From Vibrio algivorus (lineage in GTDB: Bacteria; Pseudomonadota; Gammaproteobacteria; Enterobacterales; Vibrionaceae), in assembly GCF_002218005.2 (NCBI RefSeq), contig NZ_AP018679.1, positions 434,001-498,000 of the forward strand: DNA of 64,000 bases, written 5' to 3'. The notes below the pieces were generated by a model. That model had not been told where the DNA came from and ran no database searches. It worked only from the letters and a program-made list of their open reading frames with translations. Both the position numbers and the translations under genes were made by a program. Of this stretch, positions 51,919 to 61,058 are shown piece after piece (within the stretch, counting starts at the first letter, position 1; every line of letters starts with the position of its first letter).

Positions 51919-52248
51919 TTATAAACACTTTGCAGGCTTGGGTAAACCGGCTAGTTTTGTTGCTTGTTTTGCTGGGCCTTTGCGAAATAGGGTAAACAGA
52001 TATTTGCTATTGCCTTTTTTTGGACCATGCTCTTTTTCCATTGCTTTAACTAGCATGCGAACCGCTGGAGAAGTGTTGAATTCGAGATAAAAATTGCGCA
52101 CAAATAGAATCACTTCCCAATGGGCATCAGTAAGTTCAATACCTTCTTGTTCCGCGATCATAGGTACAAGGTCTTCTTGCCAATCTGTGTGGTTTAAAAG
52201 GTAGCCTTCTTTGTCTGTTTCTATGGTCTTGCCATTATATTGATACAT
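51919..52248 (-). CDS. tusE: TusE, sulfur-relay protein
   Basis: 109 residues of the DsrC/TusE family; the penultimate residue is the essential Cys108 (PAKCL). GYLLNHTDWQEDLVP and LTDAHWEVILFVRNFY are standard. It passes sulfur from TusBCD to MnmA for 2-thiouridine in tRNA. Convergent with yccX. Confidence 0.93.
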   Translation of the reverse strand: MYQYNGKTIETDKEGYLLNHTDWQEDLVPMIAEQEGIELTDAHWEVILFVRNFYLEFNTSPAVRMLVKAMEKEHGPKKGNSKYLFTLFRKGPAKQATKLAGLPKPAKCL

Positions 52249-52270
52249 TTGAACCGTCCTGCCGCGTACA

Positions 52271-52367
52271 CTACTTGGGTATATTTATTGGTGCTAATCA
52301 TAATAGTAATCAAACTCTGGATCTAATGATAGCTCTGAATTCTGCATCTTGAAGTCACTTGGGTATA
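52271..52367 (+). repeat. Dispersed Vibrio-type repeat, remnants
   Basis: An isolated ACTTGGGTATA end at 52272-52282 and a second right end from AATGATAGCTCTGAATTC to ACTTGGGTATA (52325-52367), in the same orientation. Looks like two overlapping or rearranged copies. Confidence 0.6.
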
Positions 52368-52374
52368 GATACAA

Positions 52375-52406
52375 AAAAGCCTGAAAGTTTCCTTTCAGGC
52401 TTTTGA
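52375..52406 (-). terminator. Terminator after yccA
   Basis: AAAAGCCTGAAAG and CTTTCAGGCTTTT (around TTTC) form a 13-pair stem; on the minus strand it is followed by a T run, fitting the end of yccA; also usable on plus. Confidence 0.75.
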
Positions 52407-52434
52407 GTGATCTTATTATCAGTTGATTGGCAAA

Positions 52435-53097
52435 TTAATCGCGGTTAGTAATACCTAAAATGCTTAGTAAACTGATGAAGATGTTGTAAATAGATACGTA
52501 AAGAGTAATGGTTGCAGAGATATAGTTTGTCTCGCCACCACGTACAATACTTTGTGTAGTTAGCAATATTGCACCTGTTGAGAACAGAATAAACATTGCG
52601 CTTAGTGCTAGGTGGAACATTGGGATTTGGATGAAGAAGCTTGCAACCATACCAACGATTAATACAATCGCACCAGCCATCATAACGCCATTTAATACTG
52701 ATAAATCACGTTTAGTCGTTAATGCATAAGCGGATGCAGCCATGAAAGATAAAGCCGTACCACCAAGAGCGGTAACAATAATATCGCCCATTCCAGCGCC
52801 AACGTACATATTCAATATTGGGCCAAGGCTATAACCTAAGAAACCTGTAAATAAGAAAGCAAATACAAGGCCTAAGCTAGAGTTACGGTTTTTCTCAGTT
52901 AAGAAAAGCAAACCATAGAAACCAACTAACATTAGAATGATACCCGGGCGAGGTAGGTTTAGCGCCATGGATACACCAGCAACCACTGCAGACCAAAGTA
53001 GTGTCATAGACAATAAAAAGTAAGTGTTACGTAACACTCGGTTGGTTTGTACAACGCTTTCGCTTCTTGCGGTGCGTGATGTTAGTGGACTGTTCAT
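52435..53097 (-). CDS. yccA: BAX inhibitor-1-family membrane protein YccA
   Basis: 220 residues from ATG 53097 (GAGGGA six bases upstream), matching E. coli YccA (219). Seven hydrophobic helices; RVLRNTYFLLSMTLLWSA, and FTGFLGYSLGPILNMY, are characteristic. In E. coli YccA modulates FtsH proteolysis. It is the last gene of the conserved cluster with tusE. Confidence 0.92.
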   Translation of the reverse strand: MNSPLTSRTARSESVVQTNRVLRNTYFLLSMTLLWSAVVAGVSMALNLPRPGIILMLVGFYGLLFLTEKNRNSSLGLVFAFLFTGFLGYSLGPILNMYVGAGMGDIIVTALGGTALSFMAASAYALTTKRDLSVLNGVMMAGAIVLIVGMVASFFIQIPMFHLALSAMFILFSTGAILLTTQSIVRGGETNYISATITLYVSIYNIFISLLSILGITNRD

Positions 53098-53348
53098 AGT
53101 TTCCCTCGTTAATACACTTGATACCGACAGCATAACCATTTTTTGATTGCAGGGTTACTGCTATCGGATTACTTAAAAATAGACTAAGTATCTTTAAGTA
53201 CATTAATGGTGCTTAAAGTTCACTTTTTCAAGGTTTTTATTTCATAACCTTTGACTTTATTCTACGGGAATTTTCTCATATCTGTCAGGTGAAGTTGTAA
53301 CACGATATGAAAAGATAAGTACTTGTAGAATCAATGACTCTTACCTGT

Positions 53349-54230
53349 TTACGCTTCTTTTAGTGTTACCCAATCTAGTTTGACAGAATCGTCCATGGTT
53401 TGTAAGAAGGGTAACATATCTTCTAAGGCCGCTAATTGGGAATGGCAATGACAATACTCTCTCAATACTTTATTAATTTGCTTCTCATCTTTGTAGGCAG
53501 AGGTCACTTCCTGCACTTGTGAATGAGGGATCTTGGCAAATAAAAATGCTTTACTGATGCATTCTTTCCATTGCAAATTTATCAGTTTGTTGGTTTCGTC
53601 GGTATCAAAAGCAAGATATTGAATTTTATCGTTCTGATTGCGTGAAACGGCATAACAAAGTTGGCTTTCTTTACGTTCACATAATGTTTCTATACTTACT
53701 TTTAGCCATGATGAACTATTAAACCGAGAAGCTATCTTAGATTGCTTATTGAGAGGTAATCCATATAGTTCCACTTCATATTTGCCTTTCGAACCATCAA
53801 CTAATGTCCCTAAAGCTGATTGCCAAAATGAAGCTTGATAGTGTGGTGTAGAGGTATTTACTCCTAGATATTCAAATAAAAGTGATTCATCTAAAGCCGC
53901 AGGAATAGATTGTAGAATAGCGACAATATTATCTTCTAATTTGAGCTCGGGTGAACAAAATATAAAATCTTGTGTAGTAACATGACGAGTTTCTTTATCG
54001 TTTAGCAGAGCAAGTCCATATTTCTTCATGCCCTTTGGTATCAGCCACTCTACATTTGCATCAATGTCTTCATACCAATGAGATGGTAGGTTCGCTATGT
54101 CGCAAGTAACGGAGAAAAATCCAGTTTCTAAGTCGTAGCATTTTGATGACAACAAGTATTGAATAAAACCATCGTGTTTAACTGATGTGACATTTAAAAG
54201 TAATTTGGCGCGTTGGGTCTGTAAACTCAT
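53349..54230 (-). CDS. Hypothetical protein, 293 residues
   Basis: 293 residues, soluble, no signal peptide, mixed alpha/beta with a Cys/His pair near the C terminus (YCHCHSQ). No family recognised. RBS is poor but composition is coding-like throughout. Neighbours (yccA, chitinase) give no hint. Confidence 0.6.
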   Translation of the reverse strand: MSLQTQRAKLLLNVTSVKHDGFIQYLLSSKCYDLETGFFSVTCDIANLPSHWYEDIDANVEWLIPKGMKKYGLALLNDKETRHVTTQDFIFCSPELKLEDNIVAILQSIPAALDESLLFEYLGVNTSTPHYQASFWQSALGTLVDGSKGKYEVELYGLPLNKQSKIASRFNSSSWLKVSIETLCERKESQLCYAVSRNQNDKIQYLAFDTDETNKLINLQWKECISKAFLFAKIPHSQVQEVTSAYKDEKQINKVLREYCHCHSQLAALEDMLPFLQTMDDSVKLDWVTLKEA

Positions 54231-54540
54231 ACTGCTTTAGGCCTATCTCTAATCGGTAAAGTGATTTGCATTTTAATCAGCCTAAAATGTGACGGCTATA
54301 CGCCTATGGTATCTTGGTGTTTTTTTGAGACGCAGTTTGAAGTATCTAATTTATCAATTACATCGGTTGCTGATGCTCGCAACTTGGGTCTATCACAATT
54401 ACATCTTTATATACTCAACAATCGACATATGATTTTTTAGTTGAGTCGCAAAAGGAGTATGTCCTCATTTCTAATACTGTTTTTGTCCCATGTATCAGAA
54501 CTAACCTCTAGATGATTCTCAACAAATAAGGAATACATCT
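54231..54540. other. Gap before the chitinase gene
   Basis: 310 bp without gene or hairpin of note. AACTTGGGTCTATCAC (54380) is a possible heavily decayed repeat end. No clear promoter seen. Confidence 0.35.
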
Positions 54541-56220
54541 ATGTTCAAACGGAAGTCACTCATCATCGCTCTTGGTGCGCTATATACCTTGCCAAGTTAC
54601 GCCAGTATGAATATTCAACCGGATCCTGAAAACCCGACAGGTTATGTAGTCGATCGTAGTGAAATACAAGTAATGGAGCAACAAAAGACGTCAGATCCTA
54701 TGTATGCCATTTGGTCTAAGGCGTTAGAAACTAGAGATAATGCTATTGTTGAGGGCATTGAACCTGGTGCGAATTCTAACCCTGAAAATGTTAAGCGAGT
54801 TGAACGGGTTTTCCCTAGAACTGATTGGGATTTCTTAACCCAAATGGCAGCACCGGAATATACCTATACTCGTTTTTTACGGGCTATAGGCAAGTTTCCT
54901 GCATTTTGTGGTGAGTATACCGATGGTCGAGACTCAGATGCTATTTGTAAAAAGTCAATTATTACGGCATTTGCCCATTTTTCACAGGAAACGGGTGGGC
55001 ATATTTCCAAAGATAATAGTTCCGATAACCCACTTGCTCTAGAAGAATGGCAACAAGCACTTGTGCATGTTAGAGAAATGGGGTGGTCTGAAGGTCAAGC
55101 AGGGTATACCACAGGTTGTGGCCAAGATGATTGGCAAAATAAACGTTGGCCATGTGCGGCAGGTGAAGGCTATTTTGGTCGAGGTGCAAAACAGCTTTCT
55201 TATCATTTTAATTATGGTGCATTCTCTGAAGTGATGTTTGACGGTGATGCCACAGTATTACTGAATAACCCGGGGTTAGTTGCGGACTCATGGCTTAATC
55301 TTGCTTCCGCTATTTGGTTTTTCTTAACGCCACAAGCTCCAAAGCCGGCGATGTTGCATGTTATTGATAGAACATGGGAGCCATCTCAGCGCGAACTTGA
55401 TGCAGGTATAGGATATGGTTTTGGTACCACCATCAATATTATTAATGGTGGTATTGAATGTGGTGAGCAAAATAAAGAGAAAGGTCAACCAGTAAACCGT
55501 ATTCGGTACTGGGAAGGTTTGGCGGCACATTTCCAAATTCCTATTGAAAGTGATGAAACCAATACTTGCTGGCAGCAGACACCGTATGGAAGCTTGAATT
55601 TAAATGGTGCTACGGATGTGCTGTACACCAACTGGGATGGCAATTGGAAGTACTACTCTGATCGTCCGGGCGGTTATTCATTTGAGTGTGAACTGGTCGG
55701 GTTCCAAACAGCATATTCGGCACTGGTCCCGGGAGATTATGAAAAGTGTGTCGCTAATTTTTATGGCTCTCATGCAGGTTGGCCAGAAGTAAGAGTCGTT
55801 GATGATCTTGAACCGATATCACCAGATCCCGTTGATCCTCCTGTTGATGGTGTGAATTCATGGGATGTGAGTAAGGTTTATACTGGCGGTGATCAAGTGA
55901 GCTACCAAGGTGCTATTTATCAAGCAGCATGGTGGACTCAAGGCGATATACCGACAAATGGTGGTCCTTGGTCTCTAGTGAGCGGTGATGTAAATGGTGG
56001 TGATGTTGAACCTACTCCAGAGCCTGAACCAGTACCGGAACCAACACCAGAGCCTACTCCGATAGAGAATTATATCGTTTGGCAGCCAGGTGTGACTCAA
56101 GTGGCTAACGGTGAAAAAGTGATCTACCAAGATAAGTGTTTTATTGCCAAAAATGGCCCGGGAGTTTGGGAATCGCCAGTACAATCAAATTGGTTCTGGG
56201 ATGAGATTCAGTGCCTCTAG
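54541..56220 (+). CDS. Secreted GH19 chitinase with two chitin-binding modules
   Basis: 559 residues with signal peptide (cleavage after PSYA, residue 20). Catalytic GH19 domain about 80-350: FAHFSQETGGH contains the catalytic Glu region, YFGRGAKQLSYHFNYG and INGGIECG are family signatures. Two CBM5/12-type modules follow: about 438-482 (NSWDVSKVYTGGDQVSYQG, AAWWTQGD) and about 512-559 (WQPGVTQVANGEKVIYQ), separated by a PEPTPEP linker. It cleaves chitin outside the cell. Monocistronic, terminator after. Confidence 0.9.
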   Translation: MFKRKSLIIALGALYTLPSYASMNIQPDPENPTGYVVDRSEIQVMEQQKTSDPMYAIWSKALETRDNAIVEGIEPGANSNPENVKRVERVFPRTDWDFLTQMAAPEYTYTRFLRAIGKFPAFCGEYTDGRDSDAICKKSIITAFAHFSQETGGHISKDNSSDNPLALEEWQQALVHVREMGWSEGQAGYTTGCGQDDWQNKRWPCAAGEGYFGRGAKQLSYHFNYGAFSEVMFDGDATVLLNNPGLVADSWLNLASAIWFFLTPQAPKPAMLHVIDRTWEPSQRELDAGIGYGFGTTINIINGGIECGEQNKEKGQPVNRIRYWEGLAAHFQIPIESDETNTCWQQTPYGSLNLNGATDVLYTNWDGNWKYYSDRPGGYSFECELVGFQTAYSALVPGDYEKCVANFYGSHAGWPEVRVVDDLEPISPDPVDPPVDGVNSWDVSKVYTGGDQVSYQGAIYQAAWWTQGDIPTNGGPWSLVSGDVNGGDVEPTPEPEPVPEPTPEPTPIENYIVWQPGVTQVANGEKVIYQDKCFIAKNGPGVWESPVQSNWFWDEIQCL

Positions 56221-56269
56221 TGAAAATGTCTCTAGTGAATTAGAGATAGCGACTTAAGAGATAGATAAA

Positions 56270-56304
56270 AAGCCTTAGCAGTGTGAATTGCTAAGGCTTT
56301 ATTT
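56270..56304. terminator. Terminator between chitinase and aapP
   Basis: AAGCCTTAGCA-GTGTGAAT-TGCTAAGGCTT, perfect 11-pair stem, A run before and T after; serves both convergent genes. Confidence 0.85.
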
Positions 56305-56369
56305 TATACCTTTCGTGCTTCAATTACTATGGGTGTATCCCCAAGTATGCCCGAGTTTGAACGATGGGA

Positions 56370-57119
56370 TTAATGATGCAGTATTTGACTTAGGAAGTTT
56401 ATAGTACGGTCCGACTGAGGATTTTCGAAAAACTCTTTCGGATTATTTTCTTCAATAATCTCTCCAGCATCCATGAATATCACACGGTCTGCGACTTCTT
56501 TTGCAAAGCCCATTTCATGCGTCACACATAGCATTGTCATGCCCTCTCCTGCAAGCTCAACCATTACGTCGAGAACTTCACGTACCATTTCAGGATCGAG
56601 TGCAGAGGTAGGCTCATCAAATAGCATGATTTGTGGATTCATACATAATGAACGTGCAATGGCTACCCGTTGCTGTTGACCACCAGAAAGTTGTCCTGGG
56701 TATTTATCTGCTTGATCAGGGATTTTTACCCGCTCTAAATACTTCATAGCAACTTTCTCTGCTTCTGCTTTAGGCATTTTCTTTACCCAAATAGGCGCTA
56801 AGGTGCAGTTTTCTAACACTGTTAAATGTGGGAATAAATTAAAGTGCTGAAAACACATACCAACTTGTTTACGAATGGCTTCAATGTTTTTCAGATCTTC
56901 GGTTAACTCTGTACCACCAACATTAATTCTGCCTTTTTGATGCTCTTCCAAATGGTTAATACAGCGAATCATAGTCGATTTACCTGAACCAGAAGGGCCA
57001 CAGATAACGATTTTTTCGCCTTTGGTTACTTTCAAATTGATATTTTTAAGAACGTGGAATTCACCATACCACTTATTCATATTGTCAATTTGGATCATGT
57101 AGTCTTGTTGTTGAGTCAT
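56370..57119 (-). CDS. aapP: General amino-acid ABC transporter, ATPase
   Basis: 249 residues. Walker A GPSGSGKST at 41-49, signature LSGGQQQR near 143, Walker B IMLFDEPTSALD, His-switch THEMGFA. GQLSGGQQQRVAIARSLCMNP is typical of polar amino-acid importers. It is the last gene of aapJQMP. Confidence 0.92.
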   Translation of the reverse strand: MTQQQDYMIQIDNMNKWYGEFHVLKNINLKVTKGEKIVICGPSGSGKSTMIRCINHLEEHQKGRINVGGTELTEDLKNIEAIRKQVGMCFQHFNLFPHLTVLENCTLAPIWVKKMPKAEAEKVAMKYLERVKIPDQADKYPGQLSGGQQQRVAIARSLCMNPQIMLFDEPTSALDPEMVREVLDVMVELAGEGMTMLCVTHEMGFAKEVADRVIFMDAGEIIEENNPKEFFENPQSDRTINFLSQILHH

Positions 57120-57156
57120 AATTACTTCCTTGAATGCTTCTATCTTCCAAGAGGTT

Positions 57157-58254
57157 TTATCTCTTATGGCCAGTGTGGAGTTTGTTTTCTAAGTAAATGG
57201 AGTAGCGGGAAATCCCGAAACAAAATACCCAAAACACTAACCCAACAAACACATAACTTTCAGTTGAATAACCTAACCAGTCAGGGTCATTATTCGCAGC
57301 CTGGCCGATCCCTAACACGTCGTACATGCCAATAATGAGAACAAGACTGGTATCTTTCAGTAGTGATAAGAAGTTATTTACAATAGATGGAATGGTGATT
57401 TTTAATGCCTGCGGCAACACAATTAACCCCATTTTTTGCCAATATGACAACCCGAGAGAATCGGCTGCCTCGTATTGGCCCTTAGGGATTGCTTGTAAAC
57501 CACCTCGTACTACTTCTGCCATATACGCTGAATAGAACATAACTACACCGATTAAGGCTCGAATGAGTTTATCGGTTTGAACGCCATCAGCGAAAAAGAG
57601 TGGTAACATGACCGAAGCCATAAATAAAACGGTAATAAGTGGAACACCACGCCAAATCTCAATGTAAGCTACGCTCAACTTACTGATAATTGGCATTTTA
57701 GAACGTCGTCCTAAGGCTAAAATCACACCGATAGGTAATGAAAGAACGATACCTATGGTTGAAAGGATCAAAGTAACGAGTAAGCCACCCCATTGATGGG
57801 TATCAACAACTGGCAAACCAAACATCGAACCTTCAAGTAGACCAGCCATTAAAATAGGGTAGACAGTACCAAAAAAGATAAAGATCCAAGAACGTTTTGG
57901 CGTTTTTTCGTAAGCCATCAAGACAACAAGAATGGCGAGTGTCCAGTAAAATAGCTTAGGTCTCCACAGTTCTGCTGCTGGATAAAAGCCGAACATGAAC
58001 TGATCCCAGCGCACACTGATAAAGACCCAACATGCGCCTGTACTGCTACATGCATCTCGAGTTGTTCCTATCCAGTCTGCGTTGATGATCCCCCAATCTG
58101 CAATTGACCAAACTGTTGTCACAGCAATATAAGCCATCACTAAGGTCAAAAGGCTATTAAGAGGGGTACTAAACAAGTTTTTGCGTAACCAACCGATAAG
58201 CCCGACAGTATTAGCCGGTGGCGGAAGGTCAGGTAGAAATTGGTGCTTTTTCAT
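57157..58254 (-). CDS. aapM: General amino-acid ABC transporter, permease AapM
   Basis: 365 residues with an N-terminal extension with helices (about 22-45, 85-135) before the HisMQ-type permease core: EIWRGVPLITVLFMASVMLP, YMAEVVRGGLQAIPKGQYEAA (EAA loop), KDTSLVLIIG. The extension is typical of AapM/YhdY. It pairs with AapQ in the membrane. Thirty-seven bases before aapP. Confidence 0.92.
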   Translation of the reverse strand: MKKHQFLPDLPPPANTVGLIGWLRKNLFSTPLNSLLTLVMAYIAVTTVWSIADWGIINADWIGTTRDACSSTGACWVFISVRWDQFMFGFYPAAELWRPKLFYWTLAILVVLMAYEKTPKRSWIFIFFGTVYPILMAGLLEGSMFGLPVVDTHQWGGLLVTLILSTIGIVLSLPIGVILALGRRSKMPIISKLSVAYIEIWRGVPLITVLFMASVMLPLFFADGVQTDKLIRALIGVVMFYSAYMAEVVRGGLQAIPKGQYEAADSLGLSYWQKMGLIVLPQALKITIPSIVNNFLSLLKDTSLVLIIGMYDVLGIGQAANNDPDWLGYSTESYVFVGLVFWVFCFGISRYSIYLENKLHTGHKR

Positions 58255-58270
58255 CTAAATTCTCCGCTTG

Positions 58271-59479
58271 TTATCTTTCTACTAACGCAACTTTGCGGTT
58301 ATAGATGTTCATTAGCCATGACGTTAATAAACTTAGTCCTAAGTAAACTCCCATCGTCATAAAGATGATTTCAATAGCCTGGCCGGTTTGGTTGAGTGTC
58401 GTTCCGGCAAAAACCGAGACAAGATCGGGATAACCAATTGCCATTGCTAATGAGGAGTTTTTAGTTAAATTTAAATATTCACTGGTAAGGGGAGGAACGA
58501 TGATTCGCATTGCTTGTGGAATGACAACCAACTTTAGCGTTTTTGATTGTGACAAACCTAAAGCGGTTGCTGCTTCTGTTTGACCATGGCTAACAGCCTC
58601 AATGCCTGAGCGAACAATTTCAGCAATAAATGCAGAAGTAAATATGCCAAGAGCAAGCCATAGAGCGAATAATTCAGGTAGTACGGTAATGCCACCTTTA
58701 AAGTTAAAGCCTTTTAATTCAGGGTAGTCTGCAGAAATTGGCATCCCCATAATAAAGTAGGCAACAATTGGTAAGCCGATACATAAACCTAAAACAATTC
58801 TAGTAACGGGCGTTTGTAACCCTGTCACTTTTTGCCGATTTTTGGCCCATATGTATACGCCGATACTAAGTACTACCGCAAGAATAGCCGCGGCACCAAT
58901 TAACCAACTGCCGGATTCAAAGACCGGTTTTGGTACATATAAACCACGTATATTTAGAAATAGAACCTCGCCTAAGCTGAGGCTTTGCCTTGCAGAAGGT
59001 AGAGCTTGTAGGACTGCAAAATACCAGAATAGTATTTGCAATAGAGGAGGTACATTTCGAACAATTTCTATGTATACCGCAGCAAGACGATTGACCATCC
59101 AGTTGGATGATAAACGGGCAATACCGACGGTAAAACCAAGAATAGTGGCTAAGATAATACCGAGAAAAGAAACTAAAACCGTGTTGAGTAGACCGACAAT
59201 AAAGGTGCGGCCAAAAGTATAAGTTTCATCATATTCAATTAACGCCAAACTGATCCCGAAACCAGCTTGTCGATCGAGGAACCCAAAACCTGTAGAGATA
59301 CCACGGTTGTTTAAGTTATCGATTGTATTGTTGATGATGATATAGAAAAAGTAACCAAGTACCGCTACGGTGATAAGCTGAAAAGCAATCGAGCGAAATC
59401 TTGGATTATAGATAAGATGAGAAAGGGAGCTACCAGATGCTGACTGATTGACTGCTTTCTCAGATTCATTAGGTTTCAT
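58271..59479 (-). CDS. aapQ: General amino-acid ABC transporter, permease AapQ
   Basis: 402 residues from the ATG at 59479 (GAGG upstream); the frame begins at 59500 without a ribosome site. Long AapQ/YhdX-type permease: EIVRNVPPLLQILFWYFAVL, FIAEIVRSGIEAVSHGQTEAA (EAA loop), KNSSLAMAIGYPDL. About eight helices. Translationally adjacent to aapM (16 bases). Confidence 0.92.
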   Translation of the reverse strand: MKPNESEKAVNQSASGSSLSHLIYNPRFRSIAFQLITVAVLGYFFYIIINNTIDNLNNRGISTGFGFLDRQAGFGISLALIEYDETYTFGRTFIVGLLNTVLVSFLGIILATILGFTVGIARLSSNWMVNRLAAVYIEIVRNVPPLLQILFWYFAVLQALPSARQSLSLGEVLFLNIRGLYVPKPVFESGSWLIGAAAILAVVLSIGVYIWAKNRQKVTGLQTPVTRIVLGLCIGLPIVAYFIMGMPISADYPELKGFNFKGGITVLPELFALWLALGIFTSAFIAEIVRSGIEAVSHGQTEAATALGLSQSKTLKLVVIPQAMRIIVPPLTSEYLNLTKNSSLAMAIGYPDLVSVFAGTTLNQTGQAIEIIFMTMGVYLGLSLLTSWLMNIYNRKVALVER

Positions 59480-59502
59480 ACTGCGTAACCTCAAAATCAT
59501 TG

Positions 59503-59530
59503 AAAAAAAAGGGCAGCCGAAACCGCCCTA
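59503..59530 (-). terminator. Attenuator hairpin between aapJ and aapQ
   Basis: On the minus strand AGGGC...GCCCT (loop of about ten, with further G:C pairs) followed by eight T. It lies 27 bases after the aapJ stop and probably lowers permease expression relative to the binding protein. Confidence 0.65.
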
Positions 59531-59557
59531 GTCCAGAGTATTATGAAGTTATGTGTA

Positions 59558-60580
59558 TTAACGAATTGGTGGTGCGTATTGGAAGCCACCTGCATTCCAA
59601 AGTTTATTTACACCACGGTCTACTTTAAGTGGTGAACCTTGACCCACAGTACGTTCAAACATTTCACCGTAGTTACCCACTTGCTTAACGATTTGGTAAG
59701 CCCAGTCATCTTTTAGCCCTAGACCTTCGCCTTTTGGACCATCAAGACCTAAAATACGTTTTACGTTTGGATCGTTAGATTTTTTCATTTCATCGACATT
59801 TGCTTGAGTCACGCCATATTCTTCAGCATTGATCATGGCAAATAATGTCCATTTAGTAACGTTAAACCACTGGTCGTCACCTTGACGTACAACTGGGCCT
59901 AATGGCTCTTTAGAAATGATTTCAGGTAAAACGGTCGCAGAATTTGGATCTTTTAAGTTCAAACGTAGTCCGTAAAGTTGAGATTGGTCTGAAGTCAGTA
60001 CATCACAACGTCCAGAATCAAAGCCTTTAGCTGTTTGATCCATAGTGTCAAAGACAACAGGCTTATATTCCATACCTTTTAAACGGAAGTAGTCGGCAAG
60101 GTTCAGTTCGGTCGTAGTGCCTGATTGAACACAAACTGATGCGCCATCAAGTTCAGTCGCGCTTTTAACGCCAAGGTCTTTCTTAACCATGAAACCTTGA
60201 CCGTCGTAGTAAGTCGTTCCAACAAAGTTAAGACCTAGTGAGCCATCACGTTGAAGTGTCCATGTTGTGTTACGAGATAGAACATCTACCTCTCCAGATT
60301 GTAGGGCAGTAAAACGTTCTTTTGCGTTTAGTGGAACGTATTTTACTTTAGATTTATCACCTAATACTGCTGCAGCAACCGCTTGACAATATTCAACATC
60401 CAGACCTTCCCATTGGCCTTTTGAGTTGGGGTTTGAAAAGCCAGCAAGGCCAGTACTTACACCACATTTTAGTTCATTCGCTTTTTGTACATCTTGCAGT
60501 GTGCCGGCGAAAGCTGAGTTAGCCATCATTGCAGCAGAAACTGCGACTGCTGAAGCGAGAAGTTTAATTGATTTTTGCAT
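59558..60580 (-). CDS. aapJ: General amino-acid ABC transporter, periplasmic binding protein
   Basis: 340 residues with signal peptide (cleavage after NSAFA, residue 25). Family-3 solute-binding protein: KCGVSTGLAGFSNPNSKGQW, GLDVEYCQAVAAAVLG, LNAKERFTALQSGEVDVLSR, CVQSGTTTELNLADYF. It is the binding protein of the general L-amino-acid system. AGGAAGGA precedes the ATG; first gene of the operon. Confidence 0.93.
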   Translation of the reverse strand: MQKSIKLLASAVAVSAAMMANSAFAGTLQDVQKANELKCGVSTGLAGFSNPNSKGQWEGLDVEYCQAVAAAVLGDKSKVKYVPLNAKERFTALQSGEVDVLSRNTTWTLQRDGSLGLNFVGTTYYDGQGFMVKKDLGVKSATELDGASVCVQSGTTTELNLADYFRLKGMEYKPVVFDTMDQTAKGFDSGRCDVLTSDQSQLYGLRLNLKDPNSATVLPEIISKEPLGPVVRQGDDQWFNVTKWTLFAMINAEEYGVTQANVDEMKKSNDPNVKRILGLDGPKGEGLGLKDDWAYQIVKQVGNYGEMFERTVGQGSPLKVDRGVNKLWNAGGFQYAPPIR

Positions 60581-61058
60581 GTGTATCCTTCCTGTATACG
60601 TCCATTGAAATCAGGTTGAACTGAAAACGAATTTGTCTGTGATTGATTAAACTAATGTTGTTTTAATTAAAATTATTTTCCGGTACACCTTTATATTTTA
60701 TTGAGGCTTCGTACCTGTTTTACTCTTAAAGAGTAGGAAAGAATTTGAAATACACAAATCACTACATCCATTATGTGATTGAGTTGCATCACAAATCTTT
60801 CATTAAGTTTAGAATGTATAAATGTCATGGCAATGTAAATAGTGCAATGATGCACCACAATGTCACATTTAATCTTTTATTCTGAATAGTAGGGAAAGAA
60901 CGTTATATAATTATTAATAGAGTGCTTATTAATGGATTGATCAATAAGTGAGGGTGCTAAATTCAAAGTAAAATTGTTTGTGATAAAGATCTTATGTTTC
61001 CTCTGTGCACAAATTTGGTAGTATCAAGCATGAGTGACACATCACAAAAAGGAATTAA
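60581..61058. promoter_or_regulatory. Gap between aapJ and the siroheme gene
   Basis: 478 bp without a coding frame. It holds a perfect dyad TACTCTT-A-AAGAGTA (60721-60735), TGTGA...TCACA half-sites ten bases apart (60774-60793), and GTGACACATCAC just before the siroheme gene (61032). These could be operators for aap or sirohaem regulation; no match to a known factor is claimed. Confidence 0.45.

Noticed and set aside
58842..59222. 126-codon plus-strand frame
   Set aside because: Shadow of aapQ on the other strand.
60774..60793. TGTGA...TCACA as a CRP site before aapJ
   Set aside because: The half-sites are ten bases apart instead of six.
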